Assembly: GCA_030746535.1 (NCBI GenBank)
Contig: JASLML010000017.1
Location: 1-32,705 of the forward strand
From: Fidelibacterota bacterium
GTDB lineage: Bacteria; Fidelibacterota; Marinisomatia; Marinisomatales; TCS55
Reading direction: 5' to 3'
DNA: 32,705 nucleotides
Shown here: positions 9,701 through 18,612 of the stretch, in pieces
How the letters are laid out: each line of letters starts with the position of its first letter
Position numbering within the stretch: position 1 is the first letter of the stretch
The notes under the pieces: model-generated
The model's database searches: none
Seen by the model: only the letters and a program-made list of their open reading frames with translations
What the model was told of the DNA's origin: nothing
Position numbers and translations under genes: made by a program

Positions 9701-12700
9701 ATTAGATAGCCTGAGGCTATCTTTACGGCCGGATTTCAACTCATTCCCCTTAAACTTCACGGTATAAGGCGACCGTGAATCCGAAACGCCGTCCGTTCGG
9801 GTTATAGTTAAAACAGCCTCCTTCACATCTTCGCTGAATGCAAACGATAATTGTTCTGCCCTTATTTCTCCTCCATCCACGGGATGAAACACCGAAATTT
9901 CCGGCGGTGAAATATCGTAGATAATATTTGACTTCGTGTCAGTATCGCCGACATTGCCTGCCAAATCAGTTCCACTTATACTGAGTGAATACACGCCTCC
10001 GTCATTCCACTTGTCCAGCCCAGAAAGAATGATATCATTGAAATTTCCTGCATTAAGATTTTCGCCAGCTAAAACCACCTTCTTTGGTGATTTTCCGTTT
10101 TCAGTAAGAGTTACGGTCCCTTCACGCAAATTTTCGCTGATACCGAACGAAATCGGCACCGTATTCACATAAGAATCCGATTCCGGAGAAAAAAGCGCCA
10201 GATTTGGTTTTTCGTCATCAAACGTGATTCTGGTTACATAGGTCGGGTCCGTTTCGTTTCCAGCAAAATCAATTCCGTAAAAGAAGATTTCGTAAACGGA
10301 ACCGTTTTCCAATCCAACCGATGCCGGCAAATTTCCGCCGCCTATCCCCGCCTTCAGCCGGTTATCATCTAAATTGAGATCAAATTGTCCTTTGGCGGAT
10401 TTATCGGTTTTCCCGATACTGATTTTCCCTTCTGCTAAATCTTCCGATAGCAGATAGGAAAGTGACAGCGCATTTATAAGCGTATCGCCTGCAGGTGAAA
10501 TTTCGGAAAAAACCGGCTTCGTGATATCGTACCTGACGGATTCAACGGATGATATTTCGGATGCATTTTTCGCCTGATCCTTTCCGCGAATGGCAACATT
10601 GTAAGTTACTCCGTCAGCAAGATTCGCTACATCCATCACTACATCATTATGGTCGCCCACCAAAAGCAAATCTCCGCTTAATGCAATTTTGTGCGGGCTT
10701 TTTGGGTCGCTTCCCTTTACCGCCGTCCATGTAATTTCACCTTCTGATAATATCTCATTCGTGGAAAACGAAATGCGTTTATGGTTTACGGCGGTGTTCG
10801 GCACCGGGCCTGTCAAAATTACTTCCGGAGGGGTTCCGTCAAATGTTACATCTTCAATCGGCATTGCAGACCCTTCGTTTCCTGCCAAATCGGTACCCGA
10901 AAAAGTGATCGTATTCGGAATATTTTCCTTGATTGTAAACACGTCTCCTGTTATGACATGGCGGCCTTTTTGGAGTTGAAGGGAATCCAGTGCGATTCTG
11001 GATTCCGCACCTTCGCTTGAAATCCATGCAAGGCTTCCCTCTGCGAGATGTTCATTCAGGGAAATAGTCACATCAGATACGGTTATGAAACTGCCATCTT
11101 CCGGCTCCAGAACGGTCAGTTCCGGCGGTGATATATCGTATAAAATATTTACGGATTCTGTAACCTCCGATTCATTCCCGGCAAAATCTTTTCCAACGAT
11201 TGATATGGAATACACCTCGCCGTCGGATAGATTCCTCATGTTTGAAATATGCCCCTGCGGAAAGGTGCCTTCCTTCAGTTCGCTTCCTGTTAATTCAGCG
11301 GAAAATGCATTCTTTCCCGAAAAAGTCACCCGCCCGGATGCCAAATCTTCCGAAACGGTAAATCCGATCTCTTCTGAATTGATGTAACTGTCCGATATCG
11401 GGAATAATTCGGAGAATTCCGGCGGTGTTCTGTCTACAAGATAATCCGTAATGCTTACCGGCAATGCCTCATTCCCTGCCGGATCCGTTCCGCTGATGGT
11501 AATGCTGTAATTTCCACCGTCCACCAAATCAGGGATAACATATGTATCCGATTCATGCGTTCCTATCCGTGCCGCTTCTGCAGTCAGATCAAAAAACTCC
11601 AAGAGTGATTCACCGCCGCTTCCTGTTCCGCCCCACTCGATCCTGCCTGAAGCAATATCTTCCGACAAGAAAAAGGTGATATTCGTGAGTGTTGTAATTG
11701 TATTATTCCCCGGAGAAAGAATGGAAATTTCCGGCGGAGTTACATCGTATAAAATATTTCTGATATGCACCGTGTCGCTCGTGTTTCCGGCAAAATCCGA
11801 TGCAAAATACTTGAGGTCATAGACCGCGCCGTCAACCAAGGATGGACGGTTATTTAACAGGATATTTTCGGAAAATCCTTCGTTCAATTCGCCACCGTCC
11901 AGCTGTACGATTCTCGGAGACGACTGATCGAGGTTTCCGCCTGTCTGAGTCCAGATAATGGACGCCGTTTTCAAATTTTCGCTGTTACCAAGGCTCACCA
12001 TAAGATGATTGACAGCACTATTCTCTTTAGGAATGGCAACCGTCAACTCCGGAGGTGTCGAATCAAAAATTACGCGCTGAATCGTTTCTTCCGGAGAAGC
12101 GTTTTCTGCTCTGTCCCTTCCGGAAAATTCGATAGTATAAATTCCCTGTTCCACCAATTCCGGTCCTCCTGTAAGAAATACATCCGCATGTTCCCCCTTT
12201 TTCAATAGCCCATTTTCCAATCCAAATACATAGGGCGCATTTGAATCCGGTTTCCCTCCGACACGGCGGTACACAACGGAACCCTGTTCGATATCTTCGC
12301 TTACGGAAAACCGGACTGCCGGCGTTGGAATATATTCGTCATCATTCGGGCTGATTGCCGTTATGACTGGCGCCGTAATATCATAAAGAATATTTTCCAT
12401 GAGAGGAACATTTGACTGATTGCCGGCTGGATCCGATCCGCTTATGGACAAAGAATAAATACTGCCGTCAACCAAAAGCGGTGCGCGGGCAATGACACGC
12501 CTTGATTTTTCGCCTTGATTCAGTTCATTGCCGGTTAACGGCTGTTCATGCGGCGACCGCGGATCGGCACTTCCTCCTGTTCGCGTCCAAACGGCAGTTC
12601 CGCTAAGCAAATCTTCGCTCAACGAAAAACTGATTTCCTTATGGTTTACCGCCATTCCGGATTCCGGGAATGTGAGTGCAATTTCAGGTGGCGTAAAATC

Positions 12701-15232
12701 ATAGGTAATTCCCGAAACGGACACTTTTTCAGCCAAATTCCCTGCTCTGTCCGACCCCGAAAAACTGATCGTATAAACCACATTTTCCACTACCTCGGGC
12801 ATTCCAGAAATTTCTTTTTCCGAATGACTGCCTTCCGTTTTATCCTTATCATACGACACGATATTGTACGGCGCATTCGGATCATCCATTCCGCCTGTTC
12901 GTGTCCAGACGATGCGTCCTTCATGCAGATTTTCGGACAGCAAATACGTCATATGTTTATGATTCAAATACATACCATTTTTCGGATGCGAAACGGCAAT
13001 GACCGGTTTTGTAAAATCATACAAAACATCCTCAATAATCAGCGTATCAGACTGGTTTCCTGCTCGGTCAGATCCGCGGAATACAATGGAATAGATGCCG
13101 CCGTCAACCACATTCGGAAATTTGCTGAGATTAAGATCAGAATGCTGTCCGGTTTCCAGCTCAAGTCCTGCAAGGTTTATCCTGTGCCTTTCCTCAGGAT
13201 CATCTTTTCCGCCGGTGTGGGTCCATGTTACGGATCCTTCATGTAGCTTTTCGGATACGGTGTAAGAAATTTTCTTATGGTTCAGTGCTGTACCGTCGTC
13301 CGGTTTTAAATCCGTGAATTCCGGCGGACTTGCATCAAACAGTACTTCCTGCACGCGCATCAATTCGCCTTCATTCCCTGCCAAATCCATCCCCGACAGA
13401 GTAATTGCATAGACAGAACCGTCCCTCAATACTGGTTCATTTTCTAATTTGATTCGGATTTTTTCACCGCGCTTCAGTTCATCATTAACCAGCGTAATAA
13501 TTCGCGGTGAAAGCGAATCGGCAGAACCGCTTGTCTGATCCCATCTAAACTCAGCCGCCTGCAAATCCTCGCTGAAAGCAAACGACACCGACGGTTCGCG
13601 AATTGCCGCTTCAGTAATGGGATAGATCAGCGTAAGAACTGGCGGAGTGACATCGTATCTCACCGAATCAGCCTGAACCGATTCCGATGAGTTTCCCGCC
13701 AAATCCACTCCCGATACAATAAAGCGGTATTCAGCGCCGTCCACAAGCATCACCTCATTGGTAACATCCATGCTGAATTGCATTCCTTCTCCCGGCATCA
13801 TGTTTCGGGAAACAGTGTGCGGCGCGTTCACATCCTGCCTTCCGCCTGTCTGCTGAACTTCTAATGTCCAAGACTGGATCAGTTCATCCGTTTCAAATGC
13901 AGTTTGCCCATGATTCACATAGCTTGACCGCCGCGGTTCCGTCAAAATGAAAACAGGTCTCGTAATATCAAAATGGATGGAATCAGCCGTAACAGGATCA
14001 GATACATTTCCGGCTCGGTCCGTCGCAATCATGCTGAGGCTGTACACCGCACTGTCGCGCAATGCAGTTTGGTTTGTTAACACAATTTTCCCTGAGTCGG
14101 GAATCAGTTCCGATTCGGTAAGAATAATTGTGTCAATAGCAGCATCAGAAAACACCGTATCCGGAATCCAAACCGTAAACGCACTATTGACAGGTTCGGA
14201 AAATTCATAAGCAATTTCAGCTTTATTGATGTGCGGATTTACGTTCAGTTTAATCTGCGGCGGCGAAACATCAAAATTCAGGTTTCGGATAAACCTCTTA
14301 TTCGCGACGTATCCTTTTGTCGTGTATCCCGTAAAAATGACATCGTATTCCATGCTGTCCACCATCATACTATCCACGTTCCATTCAATAAGATGCTCTC
14401 CGCCTTTGATTTCTGCTCCGCTCATTTTATACCGAAGCGTATCGTGCAAATAAAGCTGCGTAGAATCGGATAGAGTCCATGCCAAAAAGCCGTATTCCAA
14501 ATCACCGTCCAAACGGTAGCCGATTTGTGAATGGTTTACAAACGCGGAATCTTCAGGAAAGGAAAAATACAGGATTACCTCCGTCCCATCCGCCGCAAGA
14601 TTTATCTCAAAAACAAGCGTATTGGTTGAATCGTATTCTAAAATATGTGTCACCTGCGTTTCGGGATCGAAAGCATACAGCCATTTACGCATGGTTTTCC
14701 CCGATGGCTGAGTTATCCACTCCTGCTTTGACATGTGCCCCAGCGAATCATACTCAAACCAGATATTTCCGTATTCAAACGCATCCACATCAAGAAAGCG
14801 ATAGGTCTTCACTTTACCGATATCATTGAATTCCTGAACCGTAAACCTGTCTTCCCAGCGCTTGACCGTATCCACACTGTACACATATTCGATATACGCT
14901 TCTGTTTTATGTTCATGCCCGAAGGTCGTTTTACTTACAACAACGGAATCATCTACAATAATTTCCTTGGTACTGATTTCGCCGCTCGAATCATCATAAG
15001 AATACCGTTCAAACTTGGTGGAATTGCCCTGGACATCAATGATCGACTTCACCATAAGCCGTCCGTTTGCATCGTAATCACCGCGAATATGAGCCAATCC
15101 TCTGACCTTGTATTGGGGAACCGACTGTTGGCTGAGAAATTCCGCCTCTGTTAAGTAGTAACGGGTTTGATCTGAAGGAATGGCCAATAGACCAAAAACG
15201 AGAATGAGAAGTAAAAGGGGTGCCCGTTTCAT
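6731..15232 (-). CDS. Giant exported Ig-like repeat protein (2833 residues)
   Basis: Residues 1-21 form a signal peptide (MKRAPLLLLILVFGLLAIPS). Residues about 40-220 contain short YD/RHS- or MORN-like beta strands (RGDYDANGRL, YDSLGHMSK, ILEYDST). One degenerate unit (about 225-320) is followed by 23 tandem repeats of about 104 residues (about 321-2723). Each starts near YDxTPP and carries VNH, (L)SE(D/N)L, a W-x-TGG-x-DP-x-SPH segment, (V)DG-x-x-Y and DxAGN. These are the hallmarks of Ig-like bacterial repeat domains. The last 110 residues (GNWYWQGP, WTFTP, IGTFSIDYSS) resemble a small lipocalin/TIGR03067-like beta barrel. No LPxTG or clear sorting domain is seen. It is probably a surface filament or adhesin. 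The ATG at 15232 has no strong ribosome binding site. Confidence 0.93.
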   Translation of the reverse strand: MKRAPLLLLILVFGLLAIPSDQTRYYLTEAEFLSQQSVPQYKVRGLAHIRGDYDANGRLMVKSIIDVQGNSTKFERYSYDDSSGEISTKEIIVDDSVVVSKTTFGHEHKTEAYIEYVYSVDTVKRWEDRFTVQEFNDIGKVKTYRFLDVDAFEYGNIWFEYDSLGHMSKQEWITQPSGKTMRKWLYAFDPETQVTHILEYDSTNTLVFEINLAADGTEVILYFSFPEDSAFVNHSQIGYRLDGDLEYGFLAWTLSDSTQLYLHDTLRYKMSGAEIKGGEHLIEWNVDSMMVDSMEYDVIFTGYTTKGYVANKRFIRNLNFDVSPPQIKLNVNPHINKAEIAYEFSEPVNSAFTVWIPDTVFSDAAIDTIILTESELIPDSGKIVLTNQTALRDSAVYSLSMIATDRAGNVSDPVTADSIHFDITRPVFILTEPRRSSYVNHGQTAFETDELIQSWTLEVQQTGGRQDVNAPHTVSRNMMPGEGMQFSMDVTNEVMLVDGAEYRFIVSGVDLAGNSSESVQADSVRYDVTPPVLTLIYPITEAAIREPSVSFAFSEDLQAAEFRWDQTSGSADSLSPRIITLVNDELKRGEKIRIKLENEPVLRDGSVYAITLSGMDLAGNEGELMRVQEVLFDASPPEFTDLKPDDGTALNHKKISYTVSEKLHEGSVTWTHTGGKDDPEERHRINLAGLELETGQHSDLNLSKFPNVVDGGIYSIVFRGSDRAGNQSDTLIIEDVLYDFTKPVIAVSHPKNGMYLNHKHMTYLLSENLHEGRIVWTRTGGMDDPNAPYNIVSYDKDKTEGSHSEKEISGMPEVVENVVYTISFSGSDRAGNLAEKVSVSGITYDFTPPEIALTFPESGMAVNHKEISFSLSEDLLSGTAVWTRTGGSADPRSPHEQPLTGNELNQGEKSRRVIARAPLLVDGSIYSLSISGSDPAGNQSNVPLMENILYDITAPVITAISPNDDEYIPTPAVRFSVSEDIEQGSVVYRRVGGKPDSNAPYVFGLENGLLKKGEHADVFLTGGPELVEQGIYTIEFSGRDRAENASPEETIQRVIFDSTPPELTVAIPKENSAVNHLMVSLGNSENLKTASIIWTQTGGNLDQSSPRIVQLDGGELNEGFSENILLNNRPSLVDGAVYDLKYFASDFAGNTSDTVHIRNILYDVTPPEISILSPGNNTITTLTNITFFLSEDIASGRIEWGGTGSGGESLLEFFDLTAEAARIGTHESDTYVIPDLVDGGNYSITISGTDPAGNEALPVSITDYLVDRTPPEFSELFPISDSYINSEEIGFTVSEDLASGRVTFSGKNAFSAELTGSELKEGTFPQGHISNMRNLSDGEVYSISIVGKDFAGNESEVTESVNILYDISPPELTVLEPEDGSFITVSDVTISLNEHLAEGSLAWISSEGAESRIALDSLQLQKGRHVITGDVFTIKENIPNTITFSGTDLAGNEGSAMPIEDVTFDGTPPEVILTGPVPNTAVNHKRISFSTNEILSEGEITWTAVKGSDPKSPHKIALSGDLLLVGDHNDVVMDVANLADGVTYNVAIRGKDQAKNASEISSVESVRYDITKPVFSEISPAGDTLINALSLSYLLSEDLAEGKISIGKTDKSAKGQFDLNLDDNRLKAGIGGGNLPASVGLENGSVYEIFFYGIDFAGNETDPTYVTRITFDDEKPNLALFSPESDSYVNTVPISFGISENLREGTVTLTENGKSPKKVVLAGENLNAGNFNDIILSGLDKWNDGGVYSLSISGTDLAGNVGDTDTKSNIIYDISPPEISVFHPVDGGEIRAEQLSFAFSEDVKEAVLTITRTDGVSDSRSPYTVKFKGNELKSGRKDSLRLSNSPNLVNGAIYDLSMSATDFAGNEADVVTINRVGFDNEPPVVSISQPVDAEQIKTSIVSYMVSDDLAWGKISFTQSAGTNDPNSPHIVALGVDHLSQGMHAEFDLGIIDNLADGGRYTIAIEGGDRAGNVAKVSQVRNVLFDIKPPVLSLSYPEPGSVVNHTNISYASTENMMEGAITFAQTGGVTDPNSPHVFNLSGSQLTQGSNEQVSIGLDPPLSDGSIYTISFDAMDLAGNISETVTLTGIVYDISAPLLAITAPNANSYHQALSIDFSTGELLDRGSIEIARSKGNPDIESPHIIDLESNYLSSGQHSMNISAMLPLKSGTDYMITISGSDKAGNISAPATVENVYIDFDPPDLEITSPVAAAFVNHTRFGIRSSENLTKAAISWIHTAGTPDPSSPHEIALTGQYLIAGKFDNILLNTKPDLVSGATYSMALSGTDLAGNASTANLTEFYFDDATPVFTHFAPQNGDFINTANLQFKIDEQLISGSITWLAEGGSPDPQSTRKIPLSESEKEGGLLDLGTLASQTELNDGTVYSITAEGTDRAGNTITTELASGLTYDVSKPKFSGLFPTMTSRINSPLVKYTVNEQLQSGSFTWKHMGGEDDPNAPHEIAFDEGMLISGAHTSESTEVPSLVTGTMYRITFEGMDLAGNVGKKLIMNIVYDDIPPALELLYPEKDMIVNNTMLAYKISEGLTEGTIVYTQTGGNSDPMSPHSVKLRDLELEVVQLSPAQLSNSATLNDGSIYQVEFYGKDLAMNESSAPSIGNVLYDITKPELSLTKPAPNKVMVGPNVSYAVTENLTSATATFSRDGGNADVHSPHTITFTNAELAAGDYLNINLANMPELSPGTEYTLTISGTDMAGNESNPATVTGITYARSLEGNWYWQGPIMQVVWTFTPAAGPFGLSGEFAEGAAIGTKISNQTIGTFSIDYSSTPWILETEKPETGEKRFSLIEFMGPNRIKVLTKEKRRPSSWSDGEIMEYEYKP
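7064..14272 (-). repeat. 23 tandem Ig-like protein repeats (protein-level)
   Basis: Inside the giant gene, units of about 104 codons recur without interruption. Unit starts are readable as FDVSPP, FDITRP, YDVTPP, FDASPP, YDFTKP, YDFTPP, YDITAP, FDSTPP, YDVTPP, VDRTPP, YDISPP, FDGTPP, YDITKP, FDDEKP, YDISPP, FDNEPP, FDIKPP, YDISAP, IDFDPP, FDDATP, YDVSKP, YDDIPP and YDITKP. The units are well diverged at DNA level, which points to an old expansion rather than recent copying. A further degenerate copy precedes them. Boundaries are approximate. Confidence 0.85.
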
Positions 15233-15297
15233 GGATTGAAATTTAGGCGATCCGACCCATGGATGGAATGATGAGTTGCTGAATCAGAAATAGGGAT

Positions 15298-16332
15298 CTA
15301 AACCGAATGCATCCGCTTTTTCCGCCATTCCTCAATGGCAAGTTTGCGCATATCTTCAACCGAATCGAATTCGTCCACGATTTCCACACCGAGAAGCGTT
15401 TCGATTGCATCTTCCAGTGTAATGAGTCCGACCGTAGTACCGAATTCGTCTGTGACGATAAACAGATGTTCACGCTTTTGGACGAACAGATCAAGCGTAT
15501 CGGCAACGGAAGTTTTCTGATCGATGCTGAAAACCGGGCCCGCCAGATCCTCCATGGTTACATGAAATTTGTCCTCCGCCTTGCTTTTGATAATGTGGTA
15601 GCGCCGGACAATGCCGATGATGTCATCAAGGCTTTCGCCGTAAACGGGAATTCTCGAAAATGAAATAAGCTCATTTTTATCCAAAACTTCTCCCACCGTC
15701 TGATCTTTTTGAAGCGCGAAGATCACAGATTTCGGTGTCAACACTTCTTCCGCCGTAATGTTATCCAGCCGAAGCAGATTTTCGATGATGGTTCCTTCGT
15801 GCTCTTCAATGGCACCTTCATCTTCGCCGATTTCCGCCATTGCTCCGATTTCCTCACGCGTAACCTTTTCCTGTTTTTCATCCGCGCCGATCCGACCTGA
15901 TACTTGCTGGAGAAGCAGTACAAATGGATAGGTAAAAAATATCATGATTTGAATGAGGTAAGCGGAAACGCCAGCAAGGGATTTCCATTGGGATGCACCT
16001 AACGTTTTCGGAATGATTTCGGAAAAGATCAAAATGGAAAGCGTCAATATTCCAGATGCAACTGCCACCCATTCCGATCCAAATAATTTATATGCCTGCG
16101 CACCGACTCCTGCAGCGCCAACCGTGTTCGCGACCGTATTAAGCGTAAGGATCGCTGCCAGCGGACGGTTGATGGATTCTTTCATCCGTTCGAGGATTTT
16201 CGCGCTTTTCTGCCCGTCCTTTTCCATCATCGCGATGTGGGTGTGCGATATGGAAAGTAGGACGGATTCCAACAGCGAACAGAGAAATGATACCGCAAGG
16301 GCAAAAAAGAAATAAAGAAATAAGGGTGTCAT
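15298..16332 (-). CDS. CNNM/CorB-type membrane protein with CBS pair
   Basis: This 344-residue inner-membrane protein has an N-terminal DUF21/CNNM transmembrane domain (about 1-150) with the family motif SEIIPKTLG (about 104-115), then an acidic linker and two CBS domains (about 190-320; TPKSVIFAL, SRIPVYGESLDDIIGIV, EHLFIVTDEFGTTVGLITLED). Family members are linked to magnesium or cobalt efflux and Na+/Mg2+ exchange; CBS domains bind Mg-ATP. It lacks the C-terminal CorC/HlyC domain and so is one of the shorter members. It lies 65 bases upstream of the giant gene. A promoter-like site sits before its ATG. Substrate is not determined by sequence. Confidence 0.9.
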   Translation of the reverse strand: MTPLFLYFFFALAVSFLCSLLESVLLSISHTHIAMMEKDGQKSAKILERMKESINRPLAAILTLNTVANTVGAAGVGAQAYKLFGSEWVAVASGILTLSILIFSEIIPKTLGASQWKSLAGVSAYLIQIMIFFTYPFVLLLQQVSGRIGADEKQEKVTREEIGAMAEIGEDEGAIEEHEGTIIENLLRLDNITAEEVLTPKSVIFALQKDQTVGEVLDKNELISFSRIPVYGESLDDIIGIVRRYHIIKSKAEDKFHVTMEDLAGPVFSIDQKTSVADTLDLFVQKREHLFIVTDEFGTTVGLITLEDAIETLLGVEIVDEFDSVEDMRKLAIEEWRKKRMHSV

Positions 16333-16344
16333 GTATATATTGAA

Positions 16345-16373
16345 ATTATATCGTAATTAGTGTACAACTTCAG
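16345..16373 (-). promoter_or_regulatory. Possible sigma-70 promoter of the CNNM gene
   Basis: On the minus strand a perfect TATAAT (16350-16345) is preceded by a 17-base spacer and a weak -35 CTGAAG (16373-16368). It overlaps the end of the upstream gene and would give a very short leader before the ATG at 16332. The -10 is good and the -35 poor, so this is tentative. Confidence 0.35.
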
Positions 16374-17082
16374 TCTTTTTCGTTTTGACGTTACGTTTTG
16401 CGATCAAATACATCGGTATATAAATGAGCCATACAATTATAAATGCAAATCCAGCAAAGGCCAGCAAATGGTCAGGGAAAGTGCCCATCAAAAACGGACT
16501 GTCGCCTCCAGGAGGATTGCACAGAAACCAGTAATTCGCATCCAGCCATTTATTCAGGAAGCTTACTACAAACGCCGTACCGCATGTAATCATGACGACG
16601 CTGTAAAATGATGATATTCTACAGCGCATGCCTTCCGCAATAATGAGCCACAACACATTTAGAATAATGATACCGTGAGAAAGAAAATTCCAAAAAACAG
16701 ATATATGACCCAACGGCCACCTTGAAGGATCAGGAGTAATAATGGCTTGGATCGCACCGGCTATTCCCCAGAAATAAGCCAATTCAAATGCATCCTGATT
16801 CTTTGTAACTACGGCATAAGCAGACAGAAATATACTGAAACCGCACATGTGCAGCGGCAGATCATCTGATGCAGACCAGATTCCCAGAGAGAGCCTTAAG
16901 ATATCATCTGCTATTTCATTCCCTACGGTAAGCAAACAAAGAACCCAAGCAATAACCTTGCGCTGCGCAGGGTTCATCCACATTGCACCGATGAAGGGCA
17001 AAATAAACCAAATTCCAGCAGTACCCAGCAGGTATAAATTATGCAGTTTCCCAAACGTGATGAATTCTACAGGTTCCATCAT
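16357..17082 (-). CDS. YwaF/TMEM164-type membrane protein, copy 2
   Basis: The 241-residue protein has about seven hydrophobic segments and matches the TIGR02206/YwaF family, related to eukaryotic TMEM164. Conserved pieces are DDLPLHMCGFS (with C80), ELAYFWGIAGA, and LDANYWFLCNPP followed by PFLMGTFPDH. TMEM164 has been described as a cysteine-dependent acyltransferase acting on ether phospholipids; the Cys in the LPLHxCG motif is the natural candidate residue here, by inference. The protein is a paralogue of the gene immediately upstream (two bases away) and shares all these motifs. Its C-terminus ends in Lys/Thr-rich residues. The methyltransferase gene upstream suggests a joint lipid-modifying role. 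No substrate can be named. Confidence 0.85.
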   Translation of the reverse strand: MMEPVEFITFGKLHNLYLLGTAGIWFILPFIGAMWMNPAQRKVIAWVLCLLTVGNEIADDILRLSLGIWSASDDLPLHMCGFSIFLSAYAVVTKNQDAFELAYFWGIAGAIQAIITPDPSRWPLGHISVFWNFLSHGIIILNVLWLIIAEGMRCRISSFYSVVMITCGTAFVVSFLNKWLDANYWFLCNPPGGDSPFLMGTFPDHLLAFAGFAFIIVWLIYIPMYLIAKRNVKTKKTEVVH

Positions 17083-17084
17083 CC

Positions 17085-17780
17085 TTATTGTTCTTTCCTG
17101 TATTTAATTCCGTAGGGCAAATAGACAAGAGCAAAATGTAGCAGTCCTGCAATTTCAAGCCCGATGATGTGTTCGGGGAAATCACCAATTATAAAAGGAT
17201 TATCTACAATTGGAGGCTCGCAGATATACATATAGTTGGCATCCAATAACCAATTGATGCCGCCAATGATCGGAAGCAATACCTGCGATCCAAGAAAAAT
17301 TTTCCACCACGATCCTTTCCTTGGGCGCAAACCCAAAAGCATCGTGCACATGAGCGCGCTCAGAATGATACCGCCGTGCGATACATAATATTCGATGAAC
17401 ATGAGTCCGTGCGTGCCCTGAGTGAATTCGGGCGTAATGAGCGAATGAAACGCGCCGGGAATTCCCCAGAAATATACGAGTTCAAACATCAGCTGTTTGC
17501 GGACGAGCAGAACAATTCCCGATAAAATTGCCGACAGCCCGCAGAGGTGCAGCGGCAGATTGTTGTAGATATCCCAGCCGACGGTAAAATGGATGTACGG
17601 ATGAACAAGCACTGCACGGCTGATCAAAATGACGGCTATGCATTTGACCAATAATTCCCGCTTTGCCAGATCGAGTTTTTTTCCGATGAACAGGATTCCG
17701 GCGATGACCGCGGAAGACCAAATGATGGTCTGCCACCAAAGAGCCGTCAGCGGTTCAAGTATTTCGTGAGGATTGGTCAA
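17085..17780 (-). CDS. YwaF/TMEM164-type membrane protein, copy 1
   Basis: The 231-residue multipass membrane protein is a paralogue of the following gene. Shared signatures are NNLPLHLCGLS (C80, same position as in the paralogue), FELVYFWGIPGA, LDANYMYICEPP and PFIIGDFPEHIIG. The family is TIGR02206/YwaF. Charged and aromatic residues are kept in the same places in both copies, so both are likely functional. Its start overlaps the stop of the methyltransferase gene by four bases (ATGA), a sign of translational coupling. The two copies are well diverged, which argues for an old duplication and different roles or a heterodimer. The direct biochemical role in bacteria is, to my knowledge, unproven. 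Confidence 0.85.
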   Translation of the reverse strand: MTNPHEILEPLTALWWQTIIWSSAVIAGILFIGKKLDLAKRELLVKCIAVILISRAVLVHPYIHFTVGWDIYNNLPLHLCGLSAILSGIVLLVRKQLMFELVYFWGIPGAFHSLITPEFTQGTHGLMFIEYYVSHGGIILSALMCTMLLGLRPRKGSWWKIFLGSQVLLPIIGGINWLLDANYMYICEPPIVDNPFIIGDFPEHIIGLEIAGLLHFALVYLPYGIKYRKEQ

Positions 17781-18589
17781 GATTTATGAAAAACTTTGCT
17801 CAGGTAAACCATCCGCCCTTCCGCAAAGCTGTTGTACACGCGCGATCCTTTTACGGCGGCAAAATCGCTGAAAGCGCTGCGGATGAATCCCGGAACGAAC
17901 TGATGAATCGCTTTTTCTTTCCGCTCGGTGATGCCGTCCAGCGCTTTGATCACATTTTCCGTAATGACCTCATCCTTCACTTTTGTGAGTCCCGAATTGT
18001 CGAAAACGGAATCCAGTTCTTCCACATCGCCGGCGCCCCGTAAATCCGCCCACGAGAAAATTCCGCCCGGCTTCAGCACACGGTACACTTCGCTGACAAA
18101 GGATTCCATCGATCCGTAGCAGTGGGACGATTCCACATTGATCACCGCATCAAATGATTCCGATTCGAACGGCAGGGACTCCGCATCCCCTTGCACATAA
18201 TTCAAATTGGCTTCTTTGAAAAATCCGTTCGCGAGTTCCACGGCATTTTCAGAATAATCCAGCCCCGTCATATGTTCCGGATGCAAATAAGAAGCCACAT
18301 ACCACGATCCTCCGCCGCGCCCCGAGCCGACCTCCAGCACCTTCTTTCCCTGCGGTGCCGCTTCCGATGCCACATGATGGTAAAGCTGAATAAAATACCG
18401 GTCTTCCTTATCTTCTTCGTTTCGAAATTCGATTGGAGATGATCCGTTTAGCTGCGCGTAGCCGTAATTCATGAAACGCCAGTTCTTTCCAACATGCTTG
18501 CTGGCCAGTTTCTGATACCACCATTTCCAGATGGTACGCCTTATTGTAGGCGAAAGATGGATAATTTTACTGAATAGTTTTGAAATCAT
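17777..18589 (-). CDS. SAM-dependent methyltransferase (class I)
   Basis: The 270-residue protein has the Rossmann methyltransferase core: motif I VLEVGSGRGGGS (84-95), an acidic ribose-binding region (GLDYSENAVE), YVQGDAESLPF, and the post-motif segment FDAVINVESSHCY, then VYRVLKPGGIFSWAD. The conserved N-terminal residues and 'ESSHCYG' resemble lipid and polyketide O-methyltransferases of the phthiotriol/glycopeptidolipid type, although membership is uncertain. It is cytoplasmic or membrane-peripheral. It is translationally coupled to the TMEM164-like pair, so a lipid or other small hydrophobic acceptor is a reasonable inference. The ATG at 18589 lies 23 bases after the preceding stop. Confidence 0.88.
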   Translation of the reverse strand: MISKLFSKIIHLSPTIRRTIWKWWYQKLASKHVGKNWRFMNYGYAQLNGSSPIEFRNEEDKEDRYFIQLYHHVASEAAPQGKKVLEVGSGRGGGSWYVASYLHPEHMTGLDYSENAVELANGFFKEANLNYVQGDAESLPFESESFDAVINVESSHCYGSMESFVSEVYRVLKPGGIFSWADLRGAGDVEELDSVFDNSGLTKVKDEVITENVIKALDGITERKEKAIHQFVPGFIRSAFSDFAAVKGSRVYNSFAEGRMVYLSKVFHKS

Positions 18590-18612
18590 GTAATTTAATT
18601 CGAAAGATGAAT

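Noticed and set aside
7064-14272. CRISPR or DNA-level tandem array
   Set aside because: The periodicity is about 313 bases and only at protein level; no short identical repeats with unique spacers were seen.
6799-15154. Many plus-strand frames of 60-230 codons inside the giant gene region
   Set aside because: They lie antisense to a continuous 2833-codon gene with clear repeats; they have low-complexity composition mirroring it and no start signals.
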